NCBI RefSeq assembly: GCF_008329605.1 | Contig: NZ_NPKO01000002.1 | Location: 496,001-560,000, forward strand | DNA: 64,000 nucleotides | Reading direction: 5' to 3' | DNA from: Mycolicibacterium sp. P9-64 | GTDB lineage: Bacteria; Actinomycetota; Actinomycetes; Mycobacteriales; Mycobacteriaceae | Shown: in pieces, positions 16,940 through 26,390 of the stretch | How the letters are laid out: the number at the start of each line of letters is the position of its first letter | How positions within the stretch are numbered: position 1 is the stretch's first letter | Notes under the pieces: model-generated | Seen by the model: the letters and a program-made list of their open reading frames with translations, nothing else | Told to the model about the DNA's origin: nothing | Database searches by the model: none | Translations under genes and position numbers: made by a program

Positions 16940-19900
16940 GTGGGCGCTGACATCGCACGCGACGCCAGCGAGCCGGAGACCAACCCCGCCATCGCCTGGG
17001 CTGGTGCGCATCCGGGCCGATCGGGCGGACGATCGGGCGCAGCAGGCTATCGCTTCCAGGATCAGTACGTTGCCCTGCACTTGGCCAGGATGCTCATCGG
17101 TGTCGGGGAGCAACCGCTGCGCGAGGTGCTATGGGAGAAAAAGGCACTGCGCCTCAATCGCCACCCAGACATCCTCACACTGATCGTCGATGACGTCGCT
17201 CTCGTTCATTCCGACGGCGCCATTGTTCTCGTTGAGGTCAAGCAGAGCGCCCCGGCAGCCTCATGGACCATCAACGGGCTGTTCCGCGAGGGTGTGCTGC
17301 CCGACTTCTGGGCTCAATGGGCCAGCCTCACTCCGCCTGTGCGGAACCGAACGACCCTGCAATTGGCTTCCGCGCGCCGCGCGGACGCCCTGAACCTGGT
17401 CATCGACAACGCCAAGCGTGCGCGCAATATGACCGAACTGCTCGGCGGTGATGGATCGGCGGCGGTGCACGCGGACACCGCAGCGATCATCGAAAAGCTC
17501 GGTGTTTCCGCCGATTCCGATGCGATCCTGCCTTTTCTGCAACATTTGAGCGTGCACGTCGTTCCCGATGGCAACGAGCTCACGGAGCGGATCGAGCAGT
17601 GCCTTCCTGACCGTGCCGACAGGAGCCGACTGGCGCAGAACATGATCACCCTGGTGGAGCGCAGCAAGAACGCCGACCGAGATGCACGCGCGTCATACAC
17701 CGCGGCGACGCTGGCCCGCGATTTGAGCGCCCTGGGCACGGCGTGCGATGTTGCCGACTTCGGCAGCACTGGCGATGGCCGGCGCGGGGCCGCACGACTG
17801 CTATCGCTGTCGGAATATTTCGTCAACGACATCACGGCGACGTTGACGATCGCCGCGGACAACCCAGACACAACACTGTACGTCCGCCGCGACATCGAGG
17901 ATGACCTCGTGGCGCAGCTTCAGGCTAATCGCGATGCCGCGACGCGCACGATCATCGTCGGACCGGCAGGGCACGGCAAGACCACTCTGTTGTGGGCGCT
18001 GCACAACCGCTTACGCGATGACGGTTTGACGCCCGTTCTGGTGTCGGCTTCCTGGCTGACTGGCAGCACACCGGCGATGTCAGTAGACGACCTGTTGACT
18101 TCGCTGCGCGCGCTCTCGACGCCGGTCCTACTACTTGACACCGCGGATCTGCTGTTACATGACGAAATGCTGCGCTTGGCACTGCTTGCGGGACTAGATG
18201 ATGCCGATGCCGCCCACATCAGCTGGGTGCTCAGTACTCGTCCGGAGGAAGCCACGCTCCTGCCGCTACGGCGCGGCAAAATAGTCACGCTGGAGGTCTA
18301 CCACGTCGAATCGGAGCTGCCAGAAGCCGTGGCGCGGCTGGTCCGACGCTATTGCCCCGAACGCGCACCTGCCGATGCCCATACCCGGATCAGTGCCGCG
18401 GTGGCTCGCGGCCTGCCGGTTGCCGAGGTATGTCTGCGGCCCTTATTACTCAGACTGCTCTTCGACCTGGCTGCACCCGAATTTCCGGTGTTCGCCGAGC
18501 TCGACGTCACGGGCTTGTTCCTGCGGTTCTGGAGTCAGCGAGTTGCCGCCGACCAACGCGCAGGCATAGCAGTCGCACCCGACACCGATCTGTCGCTACG
18601 GGCCGGTGGTGCGGGAGTGGCGCTGCTGGCCGAGGGAAGCCCGACAGCACAGCCCGACGTGCTCGCCGAGTTGATCGACGATGTCCTCGCCAAGTGGGCC
18701 CGGCCGACCGCCACAGGTCCGCCCGGCCCCGAAGCCGACGCTGCGCTGCTGCGCCGTGGGATCTTGCAGCGCCAGGCAACTGAGGTTGGGTTTTTACATC
18801 AGACTCTGTTTGAGTTCGCCGCCGCCAAAGGACTCATTCTCCGAGACGGTGGGCGCAGCACCGCACGATTCCTCACCCACCTGGATACCGATCCAGCCGA
18901 CCTGTTCGCCGGCGCAGTGTTCGAGCAGTATTTGATCCTGTTGGGCCGGCGCCGGTCTGAACACGAGAGGCTCACGGACAGCATCGCAACACTTTTGAGG
19001 TCCCCGCACAGTCCGCTCCGTGGCGTCGGGTACGCGGTGTGGGCCCACTACCCGGCACTCGTCGGCGATGCGACGGTGCGACAGCTGTTGGGCGCGTTCG
19101 AACCCGATGAGTTACGCCGCTTCGCTGATATAGCACCGACTGTGGCGCTAAAGAACCTCGACGACGTCCTGCGGCATGTGCAGCTGCTGTGGTCCTTCGA
19201 GCCCGATCTCGTTCGCGAAACCGACGAGGACCACGAAGCACGTCAACGCCACCAGCGGACGCGGCGGATGATCGCCTTGGAGCTGCTAGAGCGATTCGCG
19301 CGCCGCGATCCCACTGCAGTGGCCGGTGTCGTCAGCGGCCTTGGCTGCGTCGGTGCGCTGTTGGCCTCGGATCTTGCCTATGTGCGATCCCAAACCGTGC
19401 TGACGGACATGATCGGCCACATCGCCCTCGTGGACCCCGCGTCGGCACGGACCTACGCGCTCGAAGTGATCGCGGCAGTGATTAGCGACGGCAGCGGCCG
19501 CGAGACCATTCGCAGGCTGCTGGCACTGCTGGCCCGGCCCGCCGTGTGGAATGAGTTGCGCGACAACGACTTCCTGATCTCGCTCGAATCGCATTTCGCA
19601 AGCCGCAATAGCGACGCACGGGCATTGCGGAGCAGCCTGGGGGCGATCTATGCCAGTGAATGGGGACGCACGATGCGCACCGCCGCAGACGAAGTTCGTG
19701 GGCCGATGTGGTCAACAATCGTCGACCAGGTGTGCAGGAACCTGGAAGACGATGACCAAAGTCCGCTCGCGGGGGCCAAAGCCGTTGGTGTTGCCATCCT
19801 GGCAGGGAGCGGAGACCTCGGGCCATTGCTCACGTCGACCACGGTGCAGCGCCTGCTGACCGTGGTCGGGCCAGGAGCGCCAAGGGAGTTAGCTCGTGGT

Positions 19901-21268
19901 GCGTTTCCACTGATGCTCTCAGGTACGGGACTCGCGGCTGACTTGCTCCGCCACGAACTCAGTGGGCGACTCGCAGGATTGCCGGTATCAAAGAACAATC
20001 CGCCGCCCGGCCCGAAAACTTGGGCGGCCGTTGCGCGAGACAGCATTCTCTCCCAGGATGTTTCCGAAGCGGTGTGCACCGCGATAGTCACCGGTTGCCA
20101 CGTCACCGAGCACCGAGATATGTGGCTCGACCCAGAGGGAATGTTGGCAGTGCTGTCCAAAGCCGCTGTCGGTGGGCATCGCCTGGCCGCAGAGCTGTTA
20201 GAAGAGATCGCCGACCAGCCTGATCAGCTCGACGCACAGGCCCAAGGTGTGCTGCTGGACTTCTGCGGTCCGATAGCGGTGAGCCACCCGCGTCAAGCGG
20301 CCCCCGCAGCGATCGCTCTGGCGTTGAAACTGGGACGAGTCAAGCCTCTGGAGAAGCTCACACGGGTACCCGGCTCGACCGCGGCCCTCTCGGCAGCCCA
20401 CGACGCGATCCAGGCCATGATCGACCGACTGCTCGCTTCCTCCGCAGAAAGGCAGGCGGAGGCGGCGCGGCTGTGGCAGGCCTTGATCACAATGGGCGTG
20501 CTCACCGCGACGACGGGGGATGTCATCGCGGCATACGACGCTACGCCTCATCCGAAGGCGCGCGCGGCGCTGATCAACACCCTCGCAGCGGCGGCCGCGG
20601 ACGGGAACGACCCCGACGGCAGCGCGGTCGCGATGTTCGGCCGGATTCTCGAGCTCGATAAGGGCCTGCGTGTCGTGCACCCGACCGCGTACGGATGGCA
20701 ACAGAGTCCTCAAGTCCGAGAGTTTGCGCGCATGGGGTGGCTACGAGTCGTCGCCACCGATCCAGCTACAACACCGGAATGCTGGCCGACTCTGCGCGGC
20801 TTATTATTTCGGCCGACGTTCTTCGCCAAGGAACAGGTGAACGACATCGCGGGCGTCGGGTACATCTCCCACTTCATCACGGGAGTGGTGAAAAACGGAT
20901 ATACCGACGAGGGCATCGCGGTTCTGATCGAGGCGGCGGCCTGCGTTAGTGGCGGTCCATACGCGGCCAAACAGCAAGCCAACGCCTCCAATAGGTGGTT
21001 GCGTGCGATCGAAGAGATAGTGGCGACGGCGACTTCCGCTCAGATCCAGGCACTGTTGTTAGAGATCGATAAATTTCCTGCAGTTGCAGCACAACTGGTG
21101 ATCAGCACCCTCACCCGCACCGCATTCGTACGACACCGCGACGACCTGAACGATCTTCTCAACCACCCCCTGCCCGCGAAGGCGCGCAACGTGCTGCAGC
21201 GGCACTTGCAACGCAAAGCGCGCGAACTGGGCACTAGAGCATGGCCCGATATTCTTGACCCGGCCTGA
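16940..21268 (+). CDS. Avs-like STAND NTPase with N-terminal nuclease-like domain
   Basis: A 1442-residue three-part protein. The N-terminus (about 35-215) begins with GYRFQDQY and carries an acidic residue D92 before VLVEVK (E99, K101), the pattern of a PD-(D/E)XK nuclease of the Cap4/DUF4297 type. The centre is a STAND-type NTPase: Walker A GPAGHGKTT at 341-349, Walker B VLLLD ending at D400, and a sensor-like LSTRPEE near 431-437. The remaining 800 residues are alpha-helical and repeat-like. This plan matches Avs immune proteins, which recognise phage proteins through C-terminal repeats, oligomerise and degrade DNA. The GTG start is probably leaderless. The C-terminus does not obviously match a named Avs type by eye, so the target is unknown. 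Confidence 0.8.
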   Translation: MGADIARDASEPETNPAIAWAGAHPGRSGGRSGAAGYRFQDQYVALHLARMLIGVGEQPLREVLWEKKALRLNRHPDILTLIVDDVALVHSDGAIVLVEVKQSAPAASWTINGLFREGVLPDFWAQWASLTPPVRNRTTLQLASARRADALNLVIDNAKRARNMTELLGGDGSAAVHADTAAIIEKLGVSADSDAILPFLQHLSVHVVPDGNELTERIEQCLPDRADRSRLAQNMITLVERSKNADRDARASYTAATLARDLSALGTACDVADFGSTGDGRRGAARLLSLSEYFVNDITATLTIAADNPDTTLYVRRDIEDDLVAQLQANRDAATRTIIVGPAGHGKTTLLWALHNRLRDDGLTPVLVSASWLTGSTPAMSVDDLLTSLRALSTPVLLLDTADLLLHDEMLRLALLAGLDDADAAHISWVLSTRPEEATLLPLRRGKIVTLEVYHVESELPEAVARLVRRYCPERAPADAHTRISAAVARGLPVAEVCLRPLLLRLLFDLAAPEFPVFAELDVTGLFLRFWSQRVAADQRAGIAVAPDTDLSLRAGGAGVALLAEGSPTAQPDVLAELIDDVLAKWARPTATGPPGPEADAALLRRGILQRQATEVGFLHQTLFEFAAAKGLILRDGGRSTARFLTHLDTDPADLFAGAVFEQYLILLGRRRSEHERLTDSIATLLRSPHSPLRGVGYAVWAHYPALVGDATVRQLLGAFEPDELRRFADIAPTVALKNLDDVLRHVQLLWSFEPDLVRETDEDHEARQRHQRTRRMIALELLERFARRDPTAVAGVVSGLGCVGALLASDLAYVRSQTVLTDMIGHIALVDPASARTYALEVIAAVISDGSGRETIRRLLALLARPAVWNELRDNDFLISLESHFASRNSDARALRSSLGAIYASEWGRTMRTAADEVRGPMWSTIVDQVCRNLEDDDQSPLAGAKAVGVAILAGSGDLGPLLTSTTVQRLLTVVGPGAPRELARGAFPLMLSGTGLAADLLRHELSGRLAGLPVSKNNPPPGPKTWAAVARDSILSQDVSEAVCTAIVTGCHVTEHRDMWLDPEGMLAVLSKAAVGGHRLAAELLEEIADQPDQLDAQAQGVLLDFCGPIAVSHPRQAAPAAIALALKLGRVKPLEKLTRVPGSTAALSAAHDAIQAMIDRLLASSAERQAEAARLWQALITMGVLTATTGDVIAAYDATPHPKARAALINTLAAAAADGNDPDGSAVAMFGRILELDKGLRVVHPTAYGWQQSPQVREFARMGWLRVVATDPATTPECWPTLRGLLFRPTFFAKEQVNDIAGVGYISHFITGVVKNGYTDEGIAVLIEAAACVSGGPYAAKQQANASNRWLRAIEEIVATATSAQIQALLLEIDKFPAVAAQLVISTLTRTAFVRHRDDLNDLLNHPLPAKARNVLQRHLQRKARELGTRAWPDILDPA

Positions 21269-21543
21269 CGGACGCTCCGGCAGCGCTACCTGGCCGCATG
21301 GCCGACGCGACGCCGCGGTCCCACCGCCGCGTCCAAGCGCCGTGGAATCATTCAATGCCGGAGCCGCCGGCCGGGTCTCGGCGATCTTTGGTCACAAGAG
21401 CTGAAGGCAGTTGGAGCTTTTAAGACCCGCTGACACCCGTAACTGCCCGGGAACATCGGCGGGTCGTGCCGCCAGCGGGAACGTAGACTGCGTCGAGTGC
21501 CAGCCGCCACCGAGGCGGCGCTGGACGAAATGGGGGACAACCC

Positions 21544-22974
21544 TTGCATCCGGATTGGCTAGTCCTCGCGCTCTCCGTCACCGCGGTGATCGTGGCCTAC
21601 GTCGCCGGAGAGAGACGGAAGTCGCTTCTCAGACGGTTCCGCCGTGGACTGCAGGTTGCCGCCGAACGTCGACGCGCCGACAAGCTACGTGGTTACGACA
21701 AGAAGCTCGACCACCTGAGGCCTCCGGAGGTCAGCGGGCACGACTTCGACCGTCGGCTTCCGAGCCCAAGTGTGGAGGACCCGTATTTCTACATCACTCA
21801 GCTGCGACTCCAGAACTTCCGGTGCTTCTCGGATTCGCAGCTGGACTTTCGTTTCCCCGGTGAGAGTAATCGCCGACTTGAGTACCCGAACGTCAACCTT
21901 CTTCTCGGCAACAACGGATCCGGGAAGTCGAGCGTGCTTCGGGCGGTCGCGATCGTCGCGCTCGGCCAGATCCTCAGCAGCTCGGGGTTCCTGCCCTATC
22001 GCCTCGTACGGCAGGGCGCCGACCGCGCGCGCATCACCGCGGCGTTCGCGTCCGGACATCCGAACGGCGCGGACGCCCTTGTCGGCGAGGTTCGAATCGA
22101 CCGACTCGGATCCGGCACGCTGGAGCGCGCCGAACCGACTTCCACCGGCTTCTGGCGGGGGATCTTCGAGGACCAGACACCACAGTTCCTCGTCGTCGCC
22201 TACGGCGCGAACCGACGGATGGCGCAGTCGACAAAGGACATTTCACTCGACGGCGGATCGCAGGCGTTTCGCTTCAACCGGGTGCGCGGACTGTTCAACG
22301 ACGGGGTCGCACTGAGCCCGCTCGGCGACTGGCTGCCGTCCGCGATCAAACGCCGACCGGACGAGGTCGAGGAGATGCTTAGTGCCCTGCTGCCGGAGGG
22401 GACGCGACTGACCCGTAAAACCGAGGACGAGCAACCAGTGTTCCGACGAAAGGGTGTCGAGGTCCCCCTCCGCGCGCTCTCCGACGGAATGCAGTCGTAC
22501 ATCGGTTGGCTCGGCGACCTTCTGCGTCAGTTAGACCTGGTTGCGGGCCACCGAGAACTCCGCGAGGTTGGGGGGATTGTCATGGTCGACGAGATCGACC
22601 TCTTGCTGCACCCATCCTGGCAACGCGAAGTGGTGCCCGCTGTCAGTGCCATGTTCCCGAAGATCCAATTCATCTTCACCACGCACAGCCCCATCGTCAC
22701 GGGCACGCTGGAGTCGGGGAACATCACCGTGGCCAACGAGGACCCCGACTCAGGGGTGTCGACACTACGAACAATCGACGCCGAGGTGCGCGGCCTCAGC
22801 GCCGAGCAGGTGCTACTCAGTTCGTACTTCGAGCTTCCGTCAACGCGCGCGCAGGGCGTCACGGAGTCGCTGAGCTCGCTCGCTCGACATGCAGTCGAAG
22901 GCGACGCCGCCGCCCGCCGCAAGTATCTACAAGCCCTCGTTGAGGGTTGGGGTTCCGAGGAAGCTCCGCGGTGA
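21544..22974 (+). CDS. ptuA: Septu-like ATPase PtuA with N-terminal membrane helix
   Basis: A 476-residue SMC/ABC-like ATPase. LRLQNFRCF and Walker A LLGNNGSGKSS (about 120-130) open the ATPase, LSDGMQS (312-318) is the ABC signature equivalent, IVMVDEID (345-352) is Walker B, and TTHSP (379-383) is the switch histidine. This is the OLD/PtuA-type set. Unusually, residues 3-20 form a hydrophobic segment followed by many arginines, predicting a membrane anchor with the ATPase in the cytoplasm. Translation starts at a TTG (21544) after GGGGGAC. Its stop overlaps the GTG of the HNH nuclease gene, the standard Septu arrangement. PtuA and PtuB form an anti-phage complex that cuts DNA when nucleotide pools fall. 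Confidence 0.85.
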   Translation: MHPDWLVLALSVTAVIVAYVAGERRKSLLRRFRRGLQVAAERRRADKLRGYDKKLDHLRPPEVSGHDFDRRLPSPSVEDPYFYITQLRLQNFRCFSDSQLDFRFPGESNRRLEYPNVNLLLGNNGSGKSSVLRAVAIVALGQILSSSGFLPYRLVRQGADRARITAAFASGHPNGADALVGEVRIDRLGSGTLERAEPTSTGFWRGIFEDQTPQFLVVAYGANRRMAQSTKDISLDGGSQAFRFNRVRGLFNDGVALSPLGDWLPSAIKRRPDEVEEMLSALLPEGTRLTRKTEDEQPVFRRKGVEVPLRALSDGMQSYIGWLGDLLRQLDLVAGHRELREVGGIVMVDEIDLLLHPSWQREVVPAVSAMFPKIQFIFTTHSPIVTGTLESGNITVANEDPDSGVSTLRTIDAEVRGLSAEQVLLSSYFELPSTRAQGVTESLSSLARHAVEGDAAARRKYLQALVEGWGSEEAPR

Positions 22975-23831
22975 TCCGCGTCGAGCAGGCCACTGAGGAG
23001 CTGCTTCGCAATACCGACGTGAAGCATGCGAACTGGCTTACGCTGGCGGCGACTCGGACGATTGTCAACGAGACGGCCGGATGCCACGTCGACAGTGACA
23101 TCTGGCGCAAGATCAAGCCATTGTTGTCCCGGCTCCAATTGGGTAAGTGCGGGTACTGCGAGCGCTACCTCAGCACGGCGGGCAACGAACTTGCCGTCGA
23201 CCACTTCCGGCCGAAGCGACGCGTGGACGCGTGGCCGAGTCCCATCGCCGGGGCCACCGATGAGGGCGGCGAAAACTCGCACGGATATTTCCGGATCGCA
23301 TTCGCGCTACACAACTACGTAGCCGCCTGCGACTCATGCAACAGCCGGAACAAGAGGAACTACTTCCCAACCGCGGCCGCACGCCGGTTCGGAACGCGCT
23401 CCGCGGACGAATTGTGGGGCGAACAGCCGTATCTCATCAACCCTGCCGACCCACGCGAAGACGACCCCACCAGCCTGATCGAGTGGAGCGGGATATGGCC
23501 GCAGGCCGCCCACCGAGGCGGCCGACAGCGACTTCGGGCTCTCGCGACGATCGAAGTACTCGGATTGGCTCGCGACGAACTGCTGGTCGAGCGCGCACGT
23601 GTGATCCGCGAGGTATACAACACCTTCCATGGCCGCGCCCCCGGCAGGCAGGAAGACCACCGGCTCGCATCACTCGACATGATCTGCCGCGACGATAGTC
23701 CGCACGCGACGTGTGCACGGACGTTCCGCCGCGCGTGTGAAGAAGAGCCCGACCGCGCATTGGAACACTTCGAGGAGGCGATGGAGCTACTCGAGAGCGT
23801 CGAAAAGAGCCGTCGCCGCGGAGGTCCCTGA
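22971..23831 (+). CDS. ptuB: Septu-like HNH endonuclease PtuB
   Basis: A 286-residue HNH nuclease. C60-G-Y-C63 and C120-D-S-C123 would bind the structural zinc; the catalytic region is AVDHFRPK (about 75-82) with NSRNKRNYF (125 onward). This spacing is that of PtuB, the effector of Septu, and of related HNH proteins coupled to OLD-type ATPases. The GTG at 22971 overlaps the ptuA stop (GTGA); an upstream in-frame ATG at 22947 would lie inside ptuA and is less likely. The gene is at the upper end of PtuB length, with a helical acidic tail. It ends 80 bases before the convergent ApeA-like gene. Confidence 0.85.
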   Translation: MIRVEQATEELLRNTDVKHANWLTLAATRTIVNETAGCHVDSDIWRKIKPLLSRLQLGKCGYCERYLSTAGNELAVDHFRPKRRVDAWPSPIAGATDEGGENSHGYFRIAFALHNYVAACDSCNSRNKRNYFPTAAARRFGTRSADELWGEQPYLINPADPREDDPTSLIEWSGIWPQAAHRGGRQRLRALATIEVLGLARDELLVERARVIREVYNTFHGRAPGRQEDHRLASLDMICRDDSPHATCARTFRRACEEEPDRALEHFEEAMELLESVEKSRRRGGP

Positions 23832-23911
23832 CGCCGAGCGCGTCCAATCCGGAGGCTGGCTATAGCTCTATACCTGCGTGGTCCCGAACTGCGCACACCC
23901 AGCAGAATGGT

Positions 23912-25456
23912 TCATGAATTCGTACTGGAAGCTGCGTCTTGAAGTGCGTGGCGAAATTGGCGGGCGCGATGACCCCACACGCCGTCGTCGTCTGCCAGGC
24001 GTTGTTGGGTGTCAGTATCCAGGCCGAGTTCCGCGAGAAGCACAAGCAGCAAGAGAGCTCTCGTCACCGACATCAGATGGAAAAGAGCGTCTTCTGGAAT
24101 CTTCTTCAAGTCGTCGGCATTCACGTGGCCCACGGCATTGCGCGCAGTGCGCAACCACGATGCCCAGGTCTCGACATCTGTCAGGAGCAACTTCACAGCC
24201 GTTGGGTCCGCCTTCGTCGTGGCCAGCTCGACGTAACGCAGATGCAGGCCCGGTCGGTTATCTCCCACTCTGTTAGATACCCATGAGCGATGGTCGCGCG
24301 AGCTTAACCCCGCCAACAGGCGACTGACCCTGTCCTGCAACGATTTATCGACATCGGCATCTTCAAGTGCCTGGAGAACCTGTTGCCGATCACGCTCGTT
24401 GCATCCTCGAGTAACCGTTCGTATCAGTTGTTTGATGGCGGCGTGTTCGTCGGGAGCGAGGTCGGTGCTTTTCGGACACAGAGCTGCATGGAATCCCTCA
24501 GCGGCGGAAGCGACGTCAAACAGCTGGTTCAGGTAGTAGCCGCCCCGGTAGTAGTCAACACCCAGGACCAGGTCGAGGGACAGCCCGAGCGATTCGCGCA
24601 GGGCAAACCACTTTTCCAGGACCTCTGTGAAGGCATCGCCCGCAAGGGGAAAGATCACCTCGTGGGGGTCAAACTCGCGGATCGCACGGGGCGTGTCGTC
24701 TGAGGTGGTGTAGTACAAGGCTACCTTCGCCGGCGGACCGTCGCTCGCATCGTCGATCCAGAGGGTGCGGGACGTGATGGCGGCCGGGTGCCGAGTCGCA
24801 ACCGTGACGAGATCGCGCACGCCCGTCCACGGCGCTTGAAAAGCATCCCATGTTTGAGGTGTCGTCGAAGTTGCTCGAAGCGCCAATGTTTCGACGATTG
24901 AATAGCTGCGCGAGATCGCGTCGATGGTGGGCTGCCCGTTAAAAGGATGATGCCAGTCGAGACTGAACTTCCAATGCGCGGAGTCGGTCAAGTCGGCTTC
25001 TAGCGAATCAACCCGGTGGGCTTCCATCCGTACCTCCACCGATGAATCTCGCTCGGGAAAGGGGACGATTGAAATGCCGCGCCGGGTCGCCCAGGCTGTT
25101 AAGCCTGTGATGGTCACTTCCCCGCTATCAAATGCCGCGTCTGAGCCGCTATCCAAGTGAACACCTACTAGCACAACGCGGGTTCGGAGGACTTGGACGC
25201 GAGTGACTTCCTGCCCGACGGTCAGCTTGCTACCACCGGATAGCCAGCAATCGAGAAGAGTGACTGACCTACCTGCGGCCGCACCCCAAATCACCGGTGC
25301 TGTGGGTACCGGTCCGACCGAGTAGTCGTCCTTCACAAGCGATTCTGTCAATTGGAGGAGCAACGGCTTGGAAGTGTCGATCTCTAGGACCCCACCGACC
25401 GCCAGCTCGGGTGTCGTCGGCAACCACCATCGGCCGATTAACCGCACTGGCTCCAT
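23912..25456 (-). CDS. ApeA-like HEPN-domain anti-phage protein
   Basis: A 514-residue protein. The N-terminal half, starting PVRLIGRWWLP, resembles the ApeA N-terminal domain, rich in beta strands. The C-terminal half is a helical HEPN domain with the RNase signature R439-N-A-V-G-H444. HEPN proteins of this layout (Apea-HEPN) protect against phages, probably by cleaving RNA after infection. The ATG at 25456 is chosen because homology starts directly after it; the longer frame upstream lies in a decayed nuclease fragment. The gene is alone, convergent with ptuB. Its base composition looks lower in GC than the flanking catabolic genes, in line with acquisition by transfer. Confidence 0.78.
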   Translation of the reverse strand: MEPVRLIGRWWLPTTPELAVGGVLEIDTSKPLLLQLTESLVKDDYSVGPVPTAPVIWGAAAGRSVTLLDCWLSGGSKLTVGQEVTRVQVLRTRVVLVGVHLDSGSDAAFDSGEVTITGLTAWATRRGISIVPFPERDSSVEVRMEAHRVDSLEADLTDSAHWKFSLDWHHPFNGQPTIDAISRSYSIVETLALRATSTTPQTWDAFQAPWTGVRDLVTVATRHPAAITSRTLWIDDASDGPPAKVALYYTTSDDTPRAIREFDPHEVIFPLAGDAFTEVLEKWFALRESLGLSLDLVLGVDYYRGGYYLNQLFDVASAAEGFHAALCPKSTDLAPDEHAAIKQLIRTVTRGCNERDRQQVLQALEDADVDKSLQDRVSRLLAGLSSRDHRSWVSNRVGDNRPGLHLRYVELATTKADPTAVKLLLTDVETWASWLRTARNAVGHVNADDLKKIPEDALFHLMSVTRALLLLVLLAELGLDTDTQQRLADDDGVWGHRARQFRHALQDAASSTNS

Positions 25457-25538
25457 GCCGTCTAGCTTGCCACAAGGGACGGGCGGCCATCGCTCGATAA
25501 TGTGTCGGCACTCCCCGCTCTTGTCAGGTGAGTTTCCT

Positions 25539-25744
25539 TCAGCAGGCCGTTGCGTCGCGAGGATCAATCGGTGTGACGAAACACCGAGATCTGATGGCAC
25601 ACAAGCGAGTATCGTCACGGCACTGGATGACGCCGGAGGCCCTGAACTCGTCGTCGAACTTAGTGCGAGCCTGCTCGACCCACTTAACATCTGGTTTGCG
25701 TTGCCAGTCGCGGCATTCGATGAATACCGCCGCCGCGGCTGTCG
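25539..25744 (-). pseudogene. Restriction-endonuclease-like fragment
   Basis: On the minus strand one frame reads AVFIECRDW, then KPDVKWVEQARTKFDDEF. This resembles the core of PD-(D/E)XK restriction endonucleases, where a hydrophobic strand with E-C-(K/R) is followed by DVKWIEEL. The frame has no plausible start, overlaps the end of the tetR gene and stops at 25539 after a further 35 unrelated residues. It lies directly upstream of the ApeA-like gene on the same strand. It is most likely a remnant of an older defence gene. Confidence 0.5.
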
Positions 25745-26365
25745 TCAAGGGCTTGGCCGGGTGATGACAGGGCTGCCCGCGCCGGGTCGCCGTGGAGCGC
25801 CATCGAGTAGCGCTTCGGCGGCCGCACGGGCATGGCGGCCGTAGTCGGGATCGTTGAGCACCATTGCCCGGCTCGCGACCCCGTCGGCCAGTATGACGAG
25901 TTGCTCGGCAAGTGACGCGGGCTCGTCGACGCCCAGTTGCTCCACGAGTCCGGTGACCAACGCGAGCATGACCAGCTTCTGTTCGCGCGCAAAGGCATGC
26001 ACCCTGCCGTCGGGGTTGGGATCCTCGGTCGCGGCTTGGATGAACGGGCATCCCCGAACGACGTCATCAGGCCATGGCCCCACCACATACATTGCCAGAA
26101 TCCGGTCGCGGGCCGGCAGATCGGTCCGCCCCAGGGTCTGCACCAGCGTGTGCCCCGACCCCAGCAGGTGCTCGAGGTGGGCCACTACGAGATCCTCCTT
26201 GGTGGGGAAGTGCGCGTAGAGGGTCCGCTTGGAGACCGGCGCGCGGGCGGCGATGTCTTCCATCGTCGTCGCGGTGATGCCGCGGGTGGCGAACAACGTG
26301 GTCGCGGCGACGAGCACGCGATCGCGGCCACCCCGACCGGCTCGACGCGCACGAACCTCACTCAT
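25745..26365 (-). CDS. TetR-family repressor (probable regulator of the nitroreductase)
   Basis: A 206-residue TetR regulator. The N-terminal helix-turn-helix (about 16-62) contains TTLFATRGITATTMEDIAARAPVSKRTLYAHFPTKEDLV, broken here into the usual T-L-F...G...T-T-M and S-K-R-T-L-Y-x-H-F elements. The C-terminal domain resembles that of regulators for oxidoreductases. Its ATG is 8 bases from the operator GTATACG N4 CGTTTAC, so it should repress itself. The same operator occurs twice before the nitroreductase gene 13 kb away, which makes that gene its likely second target. The ligand is unknown. Confidence 0.88.
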   Translation of the reverse strand: MSEVRARRAGRGGRDRVLVAATTLFATRGITATTMEDIAARAPVSKRTLYAHFPTKEDLVVAHLEHLLGSGHTLVQTLGRTDLPARDRILAMYVVGPWPDDVVRGCPFIQAATEDPNPDGRVHAFAREQKLVMLALVTGLVEQLGVDEPASLAEQLVILADGVASRAMVLNDPDYGRHARAAAEALLDGAPRRPGAGSPVITRPSP

Positions 26366-26372
26366 CCACCCA

Positions 26373-26390
26373 GTATACGAAAGCGTTTAC
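26373..26390 (-). promoter_or_regulatory. TetR operator, autoregulatory
   Basis: GTATACG, four bases, CGTTTAC, an imperfect 7-base inverted repeat (one mismatch) directly upstream of the tetR start. Read on the minus strand it is GTAAACG N4 CGTATAC, identical in both half-sites to 13038-13055. Confidence 0.8.
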
